Source: Pholis gunnellus | Lineage: Eukaryota; Chordata; Actinopteri; Perciformes; Pholidae | Length of the DNA stretch: 64,000 bases | Direction: 5' to 3' | NCBI GenBank assembly: GCA_910591455.2 | Contig: OU342804.1 | Location: forward strand, 7,744,633 to 7,808,632 | In this document: positions 60,480-64,000 of the stretch, in pieces | How positions within the stretch are numbered: position 1 is the stretch's first letter | How the letters are laid out: every line of letters begins with the position of its first letter | The notes under the pieces: model-generated | The model's database searches: none | Told to the model about the DNA's origin: nothing | What the model saw: the letters and a program-made list of their open reading frames with translations, nothing else | Position numbers and translations under genes: made by a program

Positions 60480-60690
60480 CACTGCAGTTCATTAATTTCC
60501 ACGTGTTGGTGTAATTGTGTGCTGTAATTGATTTTCTTTTAATCCATTTGTTCTCGAGGGGCACTGGAGGAATTGAAATGGAGCAACTTTAATTGAGAAG
60601 CCTTAATTGTACGAGCTTCATGTTTAGCAATGGACGCATGCTGTTATGGCTTGTTTCAGTTTATTGTCATGCAAATTAAAAGTAATGAGT
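60480..60690 (+). promoter_or_regulatory. Candidate intronic enhancer (homeodomain/POU word cluster)
   Basis: Low-repeat stretch with repeated TAATTG/TTAATT words (about 60492, 60527, 60588, 60605) and a perfect octamer ATGCAAAT at 60669-60676. The clustering is seen; regulatory function is inference. Confidence 0.25.
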
Positions 60691-60756
60691 ATAAGAAAGA
60701 AGAAAAGAAGGGAGTAATTCAGATGTAGTACGGTAAATGTGAATACTGCCATCAAC

Positions 60757-61585
60757 CCATTAGCTTAGCTTAGCACAAAGACTGGGAACAGGGGGAAATA
60801 GCTAATGGCTCTGTCTAAATGGGAAAAAATCAGCCTCTGAAAGTCAGTGTTTACCAATCTGTGCAAAAAACTGAAGTGTAAAAATGTTCTGGTTTTAGGA
60901 GGTTGTGGTTATTTCCTTGAATCTTGTCATCACTGTGCAACCTGTTCTCACTCCCAACTCATCAAATACCGATGCTTGGTCAGTGCCCCTCAGTGTCTGA
61001 TACCAATGCACGACGCTTTTAACTAACGCCAATGTAAACCCAGCGGCATCATTATTAGACTCTTAAATGACGCAGTGTGGAGAACGAGACAGCACAGGGT
61101 GGCAGCTCAAACAAAGGACTTTCGTCCAGGAGAAGGCTGTTCGTGTCCCGTGACAACTAAAAGTATATGTTGACATTTACTCAGTCGTTAGTCATGTGAG
61201 TTGTTAGTGTTATTTGTCATGTGACTCACATAAATCGCTAGTCACTTGAAAGTGTTATGTTGTCATGTTGATGTCAATCCCGCTCTTTTCCTAAACCTAA
61301 GTGTAACCTAAACCTAAGTGTAACCTAACCTAACTTCCTTTGAAGACGGAAGTTTATTTTGAAAAGACATTATGCATGTAACGAGTGGAAACTGACACGC
61401 TGTCCCTGACACGTCCAAAACTTTAAATCGATAAACAAATTAGACAAAGTTAAATTAGCTTTGGAGCTGCTGCCAGTTGCCTTTGGACATAGCCCCCTCG
61501 TTTCAAGTCTGTATTAAGCTAAAATGACTAGCTGGTGGTGGTAGCTTCCTATTTACTGTCAAGATATGAGAGAGGTATCTATTTT
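60757..61585. mobile_element. Foldback-type repeat: two inverted arms around an insert
   Basis: The left arm (TTAGCTTAGCTTAGCACAAA, GACTGGGAACAGGGGGAAAT, 60761-60911) and right arm (CCTTTGGACATAGCCCC, AGTCTGTATTAAGCTAAAAT, 61437-61585) are degraded reverse complements. They match the two halves of a fish repeat I recall (...AGCTTAGCATAAAGACTGG...). Between them lies a separate insert (about 60950-61430) sharing blocks with 42800-42920. Confidence 0.55.
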
Positions 61586-61602
61586 TTCCTTTAACTTTAA
61601 AC

Positions 61603-61790
61603 GTGAAGCAGTTGCTCAGTGGGAACAGCGGGTTGTCTTTCAAACACAAGGTCGGCGGATCAATCCCCGGCTCAGCATCGAAGAGTCCCTCAGTGAGACA
61701 AGTTGTTTCCTCGGGGGTTCACAGCATCCCAAAGTACTTAAGATGGGTTAAATGCAGAGGTCAAACTCTAGCATGTATGTGTATGTAGGG
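61603..61790 (+). mobile_element. tRNA-derived SINE, degraded
   Basis: GTTGCTCAGTGGGAACAGCG (A box region), GGCGGATCAATCCCCGGCTC (B box region) and a TGGGTTAAATGCAGAGGTC end resemble the SINE at 43333 but belong to another subfamily. Confidence 0.6.
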
Positions 61791-62075
61791 ATGGGTTATG
61801 AGGAAAATCAAATATCAAGATATTTTTGAACAACTGCAATGATATTGTAGGGTTGACTATTGGTGCTATCTCAAAATATTTACACAATGAGATCTTTGAT
61901 TAATAGTCATCAGTAATGTGGATATAATGACAAAGTGGGTAAAGGCAGAACAGAAAAAGGACATCGCTTTACTATAATGCAGCCTTTACAACCAGGAAAA
62001 GACAACACTTATGCCATAATATCCAAAATCTAAAATAATATCTAGTCTCATAATATATAGCCCTATATGGCTATA
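61789..62075. mobile_element. hAT-like MITE, ATATCGATA type
   Basis: AGGGATGGGTTATGAGGAAA at the left and ATATCCAAAATCTAAAATAA, TCTAGTCTCATAATATATAG at the right match a teleost MITE as I recall it. The interior has GACAACACTTATGCCATAAT. Confidence 0.5.
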
Positions 62076-62513
62076 AGGTTTAAAGTCTTTTGCCCAAAAT
62101 ATTGAACTTCTTCTCGAAGTAAACACATTGGATTTAACAAATAAATATTAAATAAATATTATCAATCTATTTGTCAAGGTGACAAAATCACTTTTTTCTT
62201 TCAGGTCCGAGCACATGTAGCAGTGGAAATAGAGAATGAATCAATGGTGTGGTACAAATTAAACAGTGACAAATGGTGCAGCGGCTGATTGAGAATCAAT
62301 AATCCTTAATGAATTAGACGGAGAAGCTGCACTTGAAAAAGAAAACAAAAAGAAGAAGTCAAGAGAATAGTTGTGCAACTCGCATCTTCAATACCAGATT
62401 TTAAAGTACACTTTTCCTGAAGTCTGAGCAGCTGTTCAGGTGTTGCATTGAATATCTTGCAACAACACCCGATGTCCTTTTGCTCATTTGTCTCTCCCTC
62501 ATTCCTCTGGCAG

Positions 62514-62640
62514 GAGATCGTCCTTGTGGTGTTCTTCGGTGTGGAATATTTTGTCCGCCTCTGGTCAGCCGGCTGCCGCAGTAAATACGTTGGCATCTGT
62601 GGCCGACTGCGCTTTGCCAGGAAGCCAATATCTATTATAG
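62514..62640 (+). CDS. kcnq1: kcnq1 coding exon 3: S2 and S2-S3 loop
   Basis: 127 nt, as in human. It encodes EIVLVVFFGVEYFVRLWSAG then CRSKYVGICGRLRFARKPIS. The charge-transfer-centre phenylalanine (human F167), the acidic residues equivalent to E160 and E170, and the basic S2-S3 loop that contacts PIP2 and calmodulin in the family are all kept. A cysteine replaces human W188-region aromatic in GICGR (human GLWGR). It ends in phase 1 with donor GTGGGA, preceded by acceptor CTCTGGCAG. Confidence 0.96.
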
Positions 62641-62672
62641 GTGGGAACACAACCCCCGTACACACACATATC

Positions 62673-62674
<2 letters not shown>

Positions 62675-62712
<38 letters not shown>
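62675..62712. repeat. (CA)n microsatellite in kcnq1 intron 3
   Basis: About 19 CA units starting 35 bases downstream of the exon 3 donor, within an intron of only 504 bases. Confidence 0.95.
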
Positions 62713-62713
<1 letters not shown>

Positions 62714-63144
62714 GCAAGCGTGTCGCTCCTCACCCACACACACTATTTAAACAATATCTGTAATATATCCTGAGCTGCATCCCAAAATGAGATACCTCAG
62801 ACAAATTCGGCATGAAATTAAAACTGTCACTGCACTTTTCTACCTTCATCTTTTTATTCTTAAAATTGGACCCTCCAGGTGATTTATTTTAAATATGCAG
62901 CAATGACTATTAGCATTACCATTATTTGTAACCCCCCTCACCTCAACTGAGAATCATTTTTTAATGAAAACCAATGATTATTTCCTAATGGAGCACTTTT
63001 TCATCCACGTTTTTTTTTTTTTACTTTTTCAAACCTCACATGGAGGACAACAGTTTCTCTTGTTATGCTGAACCTCCGTATATTGAACATCTGCATGTTT
63101 ATGCCATATTTATACTTATAGCCCCTCATTCTCTGTCAATACAG

Positions 63145-63223
63145 ATCTAATTGTGGTTGTCGCCTCAATAATTGTGCTGTCAGTGGGCTCCAAAGGCCAG
63201 GTCTTCGCCACCTCTGCTGTAAG
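63145..63223 (+). CDS. kcnq1: kcnq1 coding exon 4: S3 and S3-S4 linker
   Basis: 79 nt, as in human. It encodes DLIVVVASIIVLSVGSKGQV then FATSAVR. The S3 aspartate (human D202) is formed across the exon 3/4 junction, and the S4 R1 arginine (human R228) across the 4/5 junction. Acceptor CTGTCAATACAG; donor AAG|GTAAGA is strong. Confidence 0.96.
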
Positions 63224-63626
63224 GTAAGAGACAGTGTATGCAGTCAAAAGTCTGTGGGCACTCTGGTTCGGCTGCATCAACAAGGATTAATATAATCTAA
63301 GATTAGTTTTAATCAAAGTTTCATAAAACTAGGTTTAAAATGAGTAAATCCAGATTCAAAATCAAGCAGAACTCTGTTGCACAATTAAAAGCTTTTAGTA
63401 AATCCAAGTTTTAAAAACAAAAACTTAACTCAATATGGAGATGCTTGCTAACACAAACTGAAATAAATAGATAAATATATAGATTTGCATATTGTTAGTG
63501 ACTGCTGCTCTGTATTCCAACAAAATGTTGTTTGCTAGCCAGCTGTGACCTCACTCCACATACTTTTGGTCTCAAAATGTGTGTGTACATACATATATTT
63601 GGTCTGAATGCAATGTCGGCATTTAA

Positions 63627-64000
<374 letters not shown>

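Overview
This is nuclear DNA of a bony fish, most likely a percomorph teleost. It has introns with GT-AG borders, AT-rich intergenic DNA, many dinucleotide microsatellites, and teleost-type transposon debris (L2-like LINE, tRNA-derived SINEs, hAT-like and TTAA-flanked MITEs, a Tc1-like relic). Only two protein-coding genes can be named with confidence, both on the + strand.

Layout. About 0-7.1 kb is repeat-rich non-coding DNA, probably lingo1 upstream intron. At 7.1-9.0 kb lies the single large coding exon of lingo1, a neuronal LRR-Ig transmembrane protein. From 9 to 48.5 kb there is about 39 kb with no recognisable complete gene. It holds five copies of one dispersed repeat family (three here, two further on or at its edge), nested MITE/LINE/SINE insertions, a structured 10-bp minisatellite and many simple repeats. 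It also holds three minus-strand open segments with splice-acceptor-like borders (18.99-21.51 kb) that could belong to an unrecognised gene. From 48.65 kb to the right edge are the first five coding exons of kcnq1, a voltage-gated potassium channel. They cover the cytoplasmic N-terminus and S1 through the S4 voltage sensor and S4-S5 start. The pore and C-terminus lie beyond the window.

The two genes have no evident functional link and are simply neighbours. The most interesting points are: a GC (not GT) donor after kcnq1 exon 5; a pair of minus-strand segments in kcnq1 intron 1 that share a 10-residue peptide and differ mostly at third codon positions; the minus-strand exon-like cluster at 19-21.5 kb; a five-copy repeat family carrying a YY1-like motif, one copy with a replaced centre; and several nested or palindromic mobile elements. 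I see no clear evidence of a wholly new biological system. Family names for repeats come from recall and were not checked against a database.
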